This document shows, one piece after another, positions 1-6,222 of a stretch of 6,635 nt of DNA; position 1 is the stretch's first letter, and every line of letters starts with the position of its first letter. The position numbers and the translations under genes are program-made. The stretch comes from an uncultured Acetatifactor sp. (lineage in GTDB: Bacteria > Bacillota > Clostridia > Lachnospirales > Lachnospiraceae). The stretch spans positions 1 through 6,635 of the forward strand of contig CAJUAP010000099.1 of the NCBI GenBank assembly GCA_910584435.1. Direction: 5' to 3'. Below the pieces are notes generated by a model that was not told where the DNA came from, made no database searches, and worked only from the letters and a program-made list of their open reading frames with translations.

Positions 1-214
1 GAATGTTCTTGTTTCGGACTGCTTTTATTCCGGTTCCGTCCCTCTGCTCCGCATTTCGGAATGTTCTTGTTTCGGACTGCTTTTATTCCGGTTCCGTCCC
101 TCTGCTCCACACCCTTAAATGCTTCCGCTGCAGGACTGCTTTTATTTCGGTTTCTTCCCTCTGCCAATCACCCCGGAGATGCTTCCGCTGCGGGACTGCT
201 TTCATTTCTTATTC
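1..214. repeat. Tandem direct-repeat array, 58-60 base spacing, between etfB and the expected etfA
   Basis: A block of about 32 bases starting GGACTGCTTTTATT and ending CCCTCTGC occurs at 16-47, 74-105 and 133-164, with a shortened, diverged copy at 193-214. The starts are 58, 59 and 60 bases apart. The first two units are identical over 50 bases (1-50 and 59-108), which implies a recent duplication. The two units nearest etfB are diverged and carry a different linker (ATGCTTCCGCTGC at 119-131 and 179-191). The array stops four bases before the etfB stop codon and probably continues past the left edge, because position 1 is already inside a unit. The first spacing is not a multiple of three and the reading frames do not hold together, so it is not coding. 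On the operon's strand the units are purine-rich. I could not assign the repeat to a known family. Confidence 0.9.
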
Positions 215-217
215 AAC

Positions 218-1000
218 TTAAATAACATGCTTATCCTTCAGCTTGCCCACAATGTAATCAACAGCTTCTGCCGGATCCAGAGTAACCTTCTCGCCTGCGC
301 CCTTCCTTACCTTATCGGAAGCCTTCGCAATCTGCGTCGGTGAACCCTTCAGACCTAAATTGGAATCCTCTACATCCTTCAGATCCGCCCTGCCCCATAC
401 GGTAATTTCTGCCTTACATGCATCGAAGATTCCGCCGGGGGTCATGTATCTGGGCTCATTCAGCTCTGCCAGAGCGGTAATCAGGCAGGGCATCTTCGCC
501 TTCAGCACATGGTATCTGTCATCAAACTGACGCTCTACGATTACGCTGTCACCCTCTATTTTCAGATTCTGCGCATAAGAAATCACAGGGATATTCAAAT
601 GCTCGGAAATCTGGGGGCCGACCTGTGCGGTATCACCGTCAATGGCCTGACGTCCGGTAATGATCAGGTCATATTCCATATTGCGCAATGCACCTGCCAG
701 AGTCTGGGAAGTAGCCCAGGTATCCGCACCGCCAAGCACCCTGTCTGTCACCAGAACACCCTTGTCAGCGCCCATGGCAATGGCTTCACGAAGCACATCC
801 TCTGCCTTGGGAAGTCCCATGGTAAGTACCGTAACTTCCGCACCATACTGATCCTTCAGCCTAAGCGCAGCCTCCAGACCCGCTTTGTCATCAGGATTCA
901 TAATCGTCATCATTGCAGCTCTGTCCAATGTACCATCGGGATTAAATTTTACGCCGCCCTTGGTATCGGGAACCTGCTTAATACAAACAACAACCTTCAT
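218..1000 (-). CDS. etfB: Electron transfer flavoprotein, beta subunit (Bcd-associated)
   Basis: This 260-residue protein is the beta subunit of the cytoplasmic flavoprotein that passes electrons between NADH, ferredoxin and butyryl-CoA dehydrogenase. The length is normal for the family. The N-terminus MKVVVCIKQVPDT is the typical EtfB opening. The nucleotide-binding segment GRQAIDGDTAQVGPQ lies at residues 116-130, and the conserved ALAELNEPRYM segment at 176-186 is the usual EtfB signature region. The start is preceded by AAGGAG about ten bases upstream. It is the last operon gene in the window, 121 bases after bcd, and its partner etfA should follow beyond the left edge. In clostridia such EtfAB pairs bifurcate electrons, coupling crotonyl-CoA reduction to ferredoxin reduction. 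That role is inferred here from the operon context, since the residues that distinguish bifurcating Etf lie partly in the missing alpha subunit. Confidence 0.97.
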   Translation of the reverse strand: MKVVVCIKQVPDTKGGVKFNPDGTLDRAAMMTIMNPDDKAGLEAALRLKDQYGAEVTVLTMGLPKAEDVLREAIAMGADKGVLVTDRVLGGADTWATSQTLAGALRNMEYDLIITGRQAIDGDTAQVGPQISEHLNIPVISYAQNLKIEGDSVIVERQFDDRYHVLKAKMPCLITALAELNEPRYMTPGGIFDACKAEITVWGRADLKDVEDSNLGLKGSPTQIAKASDKVRKGAGEKVTLDPAEAVDYIVGKLKDKHVI

Positions 1001-1121
1001 TGTATTTTCACTCCTTATTTTCCTATTTTCATGTTCAGCCGTTTCGTTTCACATGCATACCATATTGCATCACGACACGTTACCGCATCATATTACAGCC
1101 CTGTATGAACACGGCCTTGCC

Positions 1122-2273
1122 TTACTTCAAAAGAGCTGCGCTGATAACCATTCTCTGCACTTCGCTGGTGCCTTCATAGATCTCGGTAATCTTGGCATCA
1201 CGCATCATACGCTCCACATCATACTCCCTTGTATAACCGTAACCGCCGTGAAGCTGTACCGCCTTGGTGGTAACTTCCATAGCGACCTCCGCAGCATACA
1301 ATTTCGCCTGCGCCGCTTCAAAGCCATATTCCTTCTGATTTGCCTTAGCCATAGCTGCCTTATATACCAGCAGCTGTGCTGCCTGCACCTTGGTTGCCAT
1401 ATCAGCCAGCTGGAACTGTGTGTTCTGCTGTGCGGCAATGGACTTGCCAAACTGCTTCCTCTCCTTGGTGTAAGCAATGGTTCTGTCCAATGCGCCTTCT
1501 GCAATCCCCAGTGCCTGTGCGGCAATACCGATACGGCCGCCGTCCAATGTATGCATTGCAATCTTAAAGCCCTGTCCCACCTTGCCTAAGAGATTCTCCT
1601 TGGGCACACGGCAGTCAGTGAATATCAGCTCATATGTAGAAGATCCGCGGATACCCATCTTCTTCTCCTTGGTACCGAAGCTGAAACCGGGTGTTCCCTT
1701 CTCAACAATGAAGGAAGAAATCTCTTTCATCTTCCTGCCCTTTTTCTCAATGATGCCGGTAACGGCAAATATGACATACACATCTGCTTCCTTGCCGTTG
1801 GTGATGAAAATCTTAGAACCATTAATCACGTATTCATCACCATCCAATACAGCCTTGGTCTGCTGACCCTGGGCATCCGTACCTGCACCCGGCTCCGTCA
1901 GGCCGAATGCACCCAGCTTCTCACCCTTTGCAAGAGGCACCAGGTACTTCTGTTTCTGCTCTTCCGTACCGAATGTCATAATCGGATCGCAGCACAGGGA
2001 TGTATGTGCGGATACAATAACACCTGTAGTACCACAGACTTTGGACAGCTCTTCCACACACATGACATAAGTTAAAGGATCACAGCCCTGTCCGCCGTAT
2101 TCCTTGGGAATGGGAATCCCCAGGAAGCCGTTCTTAGCCATTTTGGCTACAGTCTCTCTGGGAAATTCTTCCGTTTCATCTACTTCCTGTGCCAGAGGCT
2201 TTACTTCTTTCTCAGCAAACTCTTTGAAAAGAGTCCGCGCCATTTCATGTTCTTTGCGCAACATAAAATCCAT
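1122..2273 (-). CDS. bcd: Butyryl-CoA dehydrogenase (short-chain acyl-CoA dehydrogenase)
   Basis: This 383-residue FAD enzyme reduces crotonyl-CoA to butyryl-CoA, with EtfAB as electron partner. The usual three-part acyl-CoA dehydrogenase fold is visible. There is a helical N-terminal part (about 1-120), a middle beta domain with FGLTEPGAGTDA (123-134) and INGSKIFITNG (150-160), and a C-terminal helical part with GRIGIAAQALGIAEGA (246-261) and QLHGGYGYTREY (340-351). The catalytic base is the Glu in KITEIYEGTS, residue 367, the same number as in known short-chain enzymes. Segments such as EELSKVCGTTGV and SAHTSL closely resemble clostridial Bcd. The start MDFMLRKE matches the family N-terminus, and GGAGG lies ten bases upstream. 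A basic loop at 174-184 (IIEKKGRKMKE) is a few residues longer than in the Clostridium acetobutylicum enzyme as I remember it. It sits between hbd (68-base gap) and etfB. Confidence 0.97.
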   Translation of the reverse strand: MDFMLRKEHEMARTLFKEFAEKEVKPLAQEVDETEEFPRETVAKMAKNGFLGIPIPKEYGGQGCDPLTYVMCVEELSKVCGTTGVIVSAHTSLCCDPIMTFGTEEQKQKYLVPLAKGEKLGAFGLTEPGAGTDAQGQQTKAVLDGDEYVINGSKIFITNGKEADVYVIFAVTGIIEKKGRKMKEISSFIVEKGTPGFSFGTKEKKMGIRGSSTYELIFTDCRVPKENLLGKVGQGFKIAMHTLDGGRIGIAAQALGIAEGALDRTIAYTKERKQFGKSIAAQQNTQFQLADMATKVQAAQLLVYKAAMAKANQKEYGFEAAQAKLYAAEVAMEVTTKAVQLHGGYGYTREYDVERMMRDAKITEIYEGTSEVQRMVISAALLK

Positions 2274-2341
2274 GATTTACATTCCTCCATCTATTTCTTC
2301 ATAATAATATTACTCTTGTAACCTCAAGTCCGCCTTACCGC

Positions 2342-3181
2342 TTACTTGCTGTAATTGTAGAAACCTTCGCCTGTCTTCTTGCCAAGCTTTCCTGCACGCA
2401 CCATTTTGCGGAGCAGGGGATGCGGACGGTATTTGGAATCACCTGTCTCATTCTGCAGCACTTCCATAATTGCCAGCACAATATCCAGACCTACCAAATC
2501 ACCCAGCGCCAGAGGCCCCATAGGATGAGAAGCGCCAAGCTTCATAGCCGTGTCGATATCTTCCACACTGGCAATGCCCTCTGCATAAATGCCGATAGCT
2601 TCATTAATCATAGGAATCAGTATTCTGTTTACCACAAATCCCGGTGCTTCCTTCACTTCCACAGGTGTCTTGCCGATTTCTGCTGCGATGGACTTAATCT
2701 TCTCCACCAGATCAGCCGGTGTATTGGCGCCTGCAATGACTTCCACCAGCTTCATTCTGTCTGCAGGATTGAAGAAATGCATGCCGATCATGGGTCTGTC
2801 CAGTCCTGCGCCGATTTCCGTAATGGAAAGAGAAGATGTATTCGTAGCAAATATGCACTCAGGCTTAACAATTTCCTGCAATTCCTTAAATGTAGTCTTC
2901 TTAATCTGCATATTTTCCGGCGCAACCTCAATCACCAGATCGCAATCCGTACAAATATCCTTCAAACCGGTTACAATTTTTGCGGAAATAGCATCCGCCT
3001 GGGCCTGTGTCAGCTTCTCCTTGCCTACCAGGAACACCAGATTCTTCATAATACGTGCCTTGCCGCCGTCAGCAAACTCCTGCTTAATATCACACAGACA
3101 AACCTCATAGCCTTCTGTCATGGCAAATGCCTGCGCAATTCCGGCTCCCATTGTACCTGCACCGATAATACCTACCTTCAT
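2342..3181 (-). CDS. hbd: 3-hydroxybutyryl-CoA dehydrogenase
   Basis: This 279-residue cytoplasmic enzyme reduces acetoacetyl-CoA to (S)-3-hydroxybutyryl-CoA with NAD(P)H. The N-terminal Rossmann fold starts at once with the dinucleotide motif GAGTMGAGIA (residues 7-16). The active-site residues are in place: Ser117 in NTSSLS, His135 in GMHFFNP, Glu147 in VEVIAG and Asn185 in GFVVNR. The C-terminal substrate and dimerisation domain carries HPMGPLALGDLVGLD (219-233) and ends GEGFYNYSK, a typical terminus. The length is normal. The start is fixed by AAGGAGG eight bases upstream. It is the third gene of the operon, 92 bases after crt and 68 bases before bcd. I see no sign of damage. Confidence 0.97.
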   Translation of the reverse strand: MKVGIIGAGTMGAGIAQAFAMTEGYEVCLCDIKQEFADGGKARIMKNLVFLVGKEKLTQAQADAISAKIVTGLKDICTDCDLVIEVAPENMQIKKTTFKELQEIVKPECIFATNTSSLSITEIGAGLDRPMIGMHFFNPADRMKLVEVIAGANTPADLVEKIKSIAAEIGKTPVEVKEAPGFVVNRILIPMINEAIGIYAEGIASVEDIDTAMKLGASHPMGPLALGDLVGLDIVLAIMEVLQNETGDSKYRPHPLLRKMVRAGKLGKKTGEGFYNYSK

Positions 3182-3211
3182 TGAAAGTTCCTCCTTACCA
3201 TCTACTATTTA

Positions 3212-3244
3212 TAATGACTGTCCAATTTATACCGACGGTCACTA
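3212..3244 (-). promoter_or_regulatory. Imperfect stem-loop in the crt-hbd gap
   Basis: In the 92-base gap between crt and hbd, TGACTGTC (3215-3222) faces GACGGTCA (3234-3241) across an 11-base loop. In the operon transcript this gives a stem of seven pairs with one internal C-A mismatch, extended outward by a G-U and two A-U pairs. No U-run follows, so it is not an intrinsic terminator. It could be an mRNA stability or processing element, or chance. Confidence 0.3.
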
Positions 3245-3273
3245 AAACTTGCCAAATAACCCGATACTGCCTT

Positions 3274-4059
3274 TTATTTATTCTGAAAAGGCTCCTTCAC
3301 TTTTTCCTTATTCTTATCCAGGAAGAAAGCCATGCCATATCTCTGATCCTCTGTCTCAAAACAATTGCCAAACAGCTTCTCTTCAATCACCAATGCTTCA
3401 TCCATATCCACATCCAGACCCTCATTGATAGCTCTCTTGCAATTGCGGACTGCGATAGGTGCGTTCTTTGCAATGCCTGCTGCCATCTTCTCTGCGGCAG
3501 GAAGCAGTTCCTCCTGGGGATAAACAGCATTTACCAGGCCAATCCGATATGCCTCGTCAGCCTTAATATTGCGGGCCGTGAATATCATCTGCTTTGCCAT
3601 GCCCGCACCCACCAATCTTGCCAGACGCTGTGTACCGCCGAAGCCGGGCGTAATTCCCAGCCCCACCTCCGGCTGGCCGAAGACAGCATTATCGGAACAT
3701 ATCCTGATGTCACAGCTCATGGAAAGCTCACAGCCGCCCCCAAGTGCAAAACCGTTCACCGCCGCAATTACGGGAATCGGAAAATTCTCCAGTCTGCGGA
3801 ATACATCATTGCCCTTCTTGCCGAACGCTTCCCCTTCCGCTTTGCTCAGATTACTCATTTCTCCGATATCCGCACCTGCCACAAAGGACTTCTGGCCTGC
3901 TCCGGTAACGATCAGACAACGCACCGTTCCCAGATCCACCTGATCCAGAACCTTGTCAAGTTCTTCCAGCACTGCTGAATTCAAAGCGTTTAACGCCTTC
4001 TCACGGCTGATTGTGATAATGGCATATTGGCCCTTCTGCTCATATACTATAAATTCCAT
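3274..4059 (-). CDS. crt: Crotonase (3-hydroxybutyryl-CoA dehydratase)
   Basis: This 261-residue enoyl-CoA hydratase/isomerase-family enzyme converts 3-hydroxybutyryl-CoA to crotonyl-CoA. The family landmarks are present in order. FVAGADIGEM (59-68) supplies the first oxyanion-hole element, and NGFALGGGCELSMSCD (102-117) supplies the second and the first catalytic Glu (111). FGQPEVGLGITPGFGGTQRL (127-146) supplies the second catalytic Glu (131). Both acids are present, so a hydratase rather than an isomerase is expected. The length is standard, and the start has AGGAG six bases upstream. It is the second gene of the operon, separated from thl by a 124-base gap that holds a strong inverted repeat, and from hbd by 92 bases. 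The operon context makes the short-chain crotonase assignment much more likely than another family member. Confidence 0.97.
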   Translation of the reverse strand: MEFIVYEQKGQYAIITISREKALNALNSAVLEELDKVLDQVDLGTVRCLIVTGAGQKSFVAGADIGEMSNLSKAEGEAFGKKGNDVFRRLENFPIPVIAAVNGFALGGGCELSMSCDIRICSDNAVFGQPEVGLGITPGFGGTQRLARLVGAGMAKQMIFTARNIKADEAYRIGLVNAVYPQEELLPAAEKMAAGIAKNAPIAVRNCKRAINEGLDVDMDEALVIEEKLFGNCFETEDQRYGMAFFLDKNKEKVKEPFQNK

Positions 4060-4095
4060 GATTTTCTCCTATTCCAGTACCGCATCTGCCCTTCT

Positions 4096-4159
4096 ATACC
4101 CTTGCCCTGGATGCCTTTCCGGCCATTAAATCCTTCTGTCCGTAAAGGCATCCGGGTAT
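4096..4159 (-). promoter_or_regulatory. Strong stem-loop in the thl-crt gap
   Basis: A perfect 10-base inverted repeat, GGATGCCTTT (4109-4118) and AAAGGCATCC (4144-4153), encloses a 25-base loop. A second perfect pair, ATACCC (4096-4101) and GGGTAT (4154-4159), extends the stem to 16 pairs with a seven-base bulge on one side (4102-4108). On the operon strand no U-run follows the stem, so it does not look like an intrinsic terminator. It ends about 36 bases before the crt start codon. Likely roles are mRNA protection, processing or tuning of thl against crt expression. It could also be a remnant of a small mobile repeat. The structure is directly visible; the role is not. Confidence 0.6.
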
Positions 4160-4183
4160 CTCCGGGCTGCTGCTGTTTTTTTA

Positions 4184-5368
4184 TTAATCTTCTATTTTCA
4201 CAATGGTGGAGCATCCCATACCGCCGCCGATACACAGCGTAGCCAGACCTGTCTTCGCACCCTTTGCCTGCATCTCATGCAGCAGTGTTACAAGGATACG
4301 GCATCCGGAAGCTCCAACGGGATGACCCAGTGCAATAGCGCCGCCGTTAGGATTCAGCTGCTTATCCACATCGATTCCAAGCTCTTTGCCCACTGCTACG
4401 GACTGTGCTGCAAATGCCTCGTTCGCCTCAATAATATCAAAATCTTCAATCTTCATACCGGTCTTGGCCAGAACCTTCTTCGTGGATGCCACAGGACCGA
4501 TACCCATTACTTCGGGACGAACCCCTGCCAATGCGCCCGCCACATAAGTTGCCATGGGCTTCACACCCAATTCCTTTGCCTTCTCCTCGCTCATCACCAC
4601 AATGGCTGCTGCACCGTCATTGATTCCTGAAGCGTTGCCCGCAGTGACAAAGCCATCTGGGTTAATCGCGCGAAGCTTTGCCAGTCCCTCTATCGTAGAA
4701 CCTGCACGAGGACCTTCATCCACCTTGAACTCAATGACTTCTTTCTTTTTCTTCACCATAACAGGAACAATCTCCGCGTCAAAGGCACCGGACTTCTGTG
4801 CAGCCTCTGCCTTCTGCTGGCTCTTCAATGCAAACTCATCCAGCTCTTCCCTGGTAAGCCCCCACTCACGGCAGATATTATCCGCAGTAGTAATCATATG
4901 ATAATCATTGAATGCATCCCATAAAGCATCCTTAATCATGGTATCCACCAGAGTACCGTTATTCATCCTGTAACCATAACGCGCCTGAGGAATCGCATAG
5001 GGAGCCATGGACATATTCTCCATACCGCCTGCCACAACGATATCCGCATCTCCTGCCATAATCATCTGTGCTGCCTGGTTGACGCAGTTCAAACCGGAAC
5101 CGCATACCACATTCATGGTGACAGCCGGCACTTCAATCGGAAGCCCTGCCTTGATGGATGCCTGGCGAGCCACATTCTGCCCCTGACCTGCCTGAATTAC
5201 ACATCCCATGTACACCTGATCCACATCCTCCGGCTTCACACCTGCCCTGTTCAGCGCTTCCTTAATTACAATTGCGCCCAGTTCCGCTGCCGGAGTGGTG
5301 CTCAAGGTCCCGCCCATGGTGCCGATAGCGGTACGGCATGCACCTGTCAAAACTACTTTTTTTGCCAT
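4184..5368 (-). CDS. thl: Acetyl-CoA C-acetyltransferase (biosynthetic thiolase)
   Basis: This 394-residue enzyme condenses two acetyl-CoA to acetoacetyl-CoA, the entry step of the butyrate pathway. The nucleophile is Cys89 in NVVCGSGL. The other active-site elements are Asn316 in NEAF, His349 in ALGHPVGASG and Cys379 in CIGGGMG. The spacing matches well-studied biosynthetic thiolases. The start at 5368 (MAKKVVLTGACRTAIG) is chosen because GGAGG lies eight bases upstream and the protein aligns there. Two in-frame upstream ATGs (5404 and 5383) would add unusual residues and lack a proper binding site. One oddity is that the segment after the His-Met pair (157-158) reads HMITTADN, whereas HMGTTAEN or HMGITAEN is usual, so a Gly is replaced by Ile near the CoA pocket. 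It is the first gene of the operon. Confidence 0.97.
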   Translation of the reverse strand: MAKKVVLTGACRTAIGTMGGTLSTTPAAELGAIVIKEALNRAGVKPEDVDQVYMGCVIQAGQGQNVARQASIKAGLPIEVPAVTMNVVCGSGLNCVNQAAQMIMAGDADIVVAGGMENMSMAPYAIPQARYGYRMNNGTLVDTMIKDALWDAFNDYHMITTADNICREWGLTREELDEFALKSQQKAEAAQKSGAFDAEIVPVMVKKKKEVIEFKVDEGPRAGSTIEGLAKLRAINPDGFVTAGNASGINDGAAAIVVMSEEKAKELGVKPMATYVAGALAGVRPEVMGIGPVASTKKVLAKTGMKIEDFDIIEANEAFAAQSVAVGKELGIDVDKQLNPNGGAIALGHPVGASGCRILVTLLHEMQAKGAKTGLATLCIGGGMGCSTIVKIED

Positions 5369-5376
5369 TTTTCTTA

Positions 5377-5381
5377 CCTCC
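5377..5381 (-). promoter_or_regulatory. Ribosome binding site that decides the thl start
   Basis: GGAGG on the minus strand lies eight bases before the ATG at 5368. It lies downstream of the two upstream in-frame ATGs (5404 and 5383), or too close to serve them, so it supports 5368 as the start. Confidence 0.8.
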
Positions 5382-5405
5382 ATATTTTCATTTACTACAA
5401 CCATT

Positions 5406-5415
5406 AATCATGATT
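5406..5415. promoter_or_regulatory. 10-base perfect palindrome in the thl leader
   Basis: AATCATGATT is its own reverse complement. It lies between the likely -10 box and the thl ribosome binding site, where a repressor could act. A short AT-rich palindrome can also occur by chance, and no regulator is identified. Confidence 0.25.
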
Positions 5416-5444
5416 GTTATTTTTTTATCATATCCACGGCTATA

Positions 5445-5473
5445 AGTTTAACATAGTCCTTCATTATTTGCAA
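5445..5473 (-). promoter_or_regulatory. Likely sigma-A-type promoter of the thl-crt-hbd-bcd-etfB operon
   Basis: On the minus strand, TTGCAA (5468-5473) and TAAACT (5445-5450) are spaced by exactly 17 bases. They match the -35 and -10 consensus at four of six positions each. Transcription would start near 5437, giving a leader of roughly 70 bases before thl. A TGTTAA half-site overlaps the -10 region (5448-5453), and an oppositely oriented TTGTTA lies at 5414-5419 on the plus strand. These resemble halves of a Rex redox-repressor site, but a complete site is not seen. This is the only good candidate close to thl. Confidence 0.45.
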
Positions 5474-5596
5474 TGTCTTTTCCTTAAAATTTCTGTGAAC
5501 TGTTTTCGGTTGGTTACTGTGCATCCGTTCTCACGCTCCCTCCCTGCGCGGTTCCTCTGCCTTCATTCTTTCCACAAGACAGCGGTGCACTTCCCT

Positions 5597-5841
5597 TCAT
5601 ATCTCCGGAAAACTTTCCATGATCACAGGATCAAAATGACTTCCCGCATCATGGAGCGGCGCTGCATTGGCGATGCGCTCCGCATATTGTTTATCTACCA
5701 CCTCAGGATAAATCCCCTTCGCCAGCATATACTCCGCTATCATAGCAACATATTGTTTGGTATTGCGCACATGCTGCCCAGGACAACCAGCGTAATGGTT
5801 AATATCAGCACATATTGCAGAAAACTCTTTTCCTTTTTCAT
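5597..5841 (-). pseudogene. Decayed HD-GYP-domain gene with internal deletions
   Basis: One minus-strand frame reads GQHVRNTKQYVAMIAEYM, then AERIANAAPLHDAG and GSHFDPVIMESFPEI (the last two share the AG), ending at a TGA (5597-5599). GxHVRNTKxYV and AAPLHD are the start and the His-Asp metal motif of HD-GYP domains (cyclic-di-GMP phosphodiesterase type). GSHFDP is the end of the same domain. In an intact protein about 100 or more residues, including the second metal-binding region and the GYP motif, separate the two. Here they are fused, so the product cannot be active. A different frame at the 5' end gives a good start (5841, AGGAG ten bases upstream) and a membrane-helix-like sequence, MKKEKSFLQYVLILTITLVV. 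The original gene may therefore have been a membrane sensor that also lost its sensor part. In the HD frame, sensible codons continue past the TGA to 5531. The family assignment is from motifs only. Confidence 0.65.
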
Positions 5842-5860
5842 TATCGCAATGCTCCTCTTC

Positions 5861-6130
5861 TCAATTTATGCTCATGGCCATGAAAACCTGCCATTTCTCT
5901 GCTAATCGTTTCTCATAATAACTGATGACAGCAGGAAAAGTAATTATCATCTTGACTCACTGTTTCTACGTTCTTCCATGTTTAAAATATCGCATATACC
6001 TTCTTCCGGCGCAATTGTAATAAGAAAAATCTGCCGCTTACCTCTTGCGTTTCCTTCTTCCACTGATATGAAAGGAATACAGCCACTGGCAGTCACCGAA
6101 AAAGAATCTGAAAAGAACAGTCTTGTTTTT
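5861..6130 (-). other. Possible coding debris, no recognisable gene
   Basis: This stretch lies between the HD-GYP relic and the cyclophilin promoter. On the minus strand one frame (about 6130 to 5947) has natural-looking codons, including IAPEEGICDILNMEERRN, and ends in a TGA that overlaps an ATG at 5950. That ATG opens a 29-residue frame (5950-5861) ending 19 bases before the start of the relic. Neither has a convincing ribosome binding site, and I recognise no family. They may be further remains of the neighbouring decayed gene or plain non-coding sequence. Confidence 0.2.
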
Positions 6131-6151
6131 CTGTCATTTCTGATATAGAAT
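6123..6151 (+). promoter_or_regulatory. Candidate promoter of the cyclophilin gene
   Basis: TTGTTT (6123-6128) and TAGAAT (6146-6151) are 17 bases apart. The -10 box matches the consensus at five of six positions and the -35 at three. The leader would be about 65 bases. The region is AT-rich, and TATTAT at 6178-6183 is an alternative -10 box but lacks a -35 partner. An inverted repeat, TCATAA (6164-6169) and TTATGA (6180-6185), lies in the leader and might be an operator. Confidence 0.35.
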
Positions 6152-6222
6152 AGAAAAATGAGTTCATAAAGACATGATATTATGACATAACAAACTATCA
6201 TCAAGAAAGGAAATTTAACAGC

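Noticed and set aside
83..205. Minus-strand 40-residue open frame inside the repeat array
   Set aside because: It has no ribosome binding site, and the apparent repeated peptide comes from the one 60-base spacing. The frame then breaks.
16..214. CRISPR array
   Set aside because: The spacing is CRISPR-like (32-base block, 26-28 base gaps), but there are only three full copies and one partial copy. The gaps share sequence with each other (ATGCTTCCGCTGC in two), the blocks differ between copies, and no cas gene is visible.
3..221. Plus-strand open frame of 72 residues across the repeat array
   Set aside because: The repeat spacing changes frame from unit to unit, so the frame is a by-product of the repeats. 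There is no ribosome binding site and it is antisense to the operon.
4096..4180. Intrinsic terminator between thl and crt
   Set aside because: The only T-run (4175-4181) is on the plus strand about 15 bases away from the stem. In the operon direction no U-run follows the stem.
5368..5404. Longer thl start at 5404 giving 406 residues
   Set aside because: The extra 12 residues are not thiolase-like, and the GGAGG site is placed correctly only for the ATG at 5368.
5414..5905. Plus-strand open frame of 163 residues upstream of thl
   Set aside because: It has no recognisable product, and its opposite strand carries the HD-GYP motifs that explain the base pattern.
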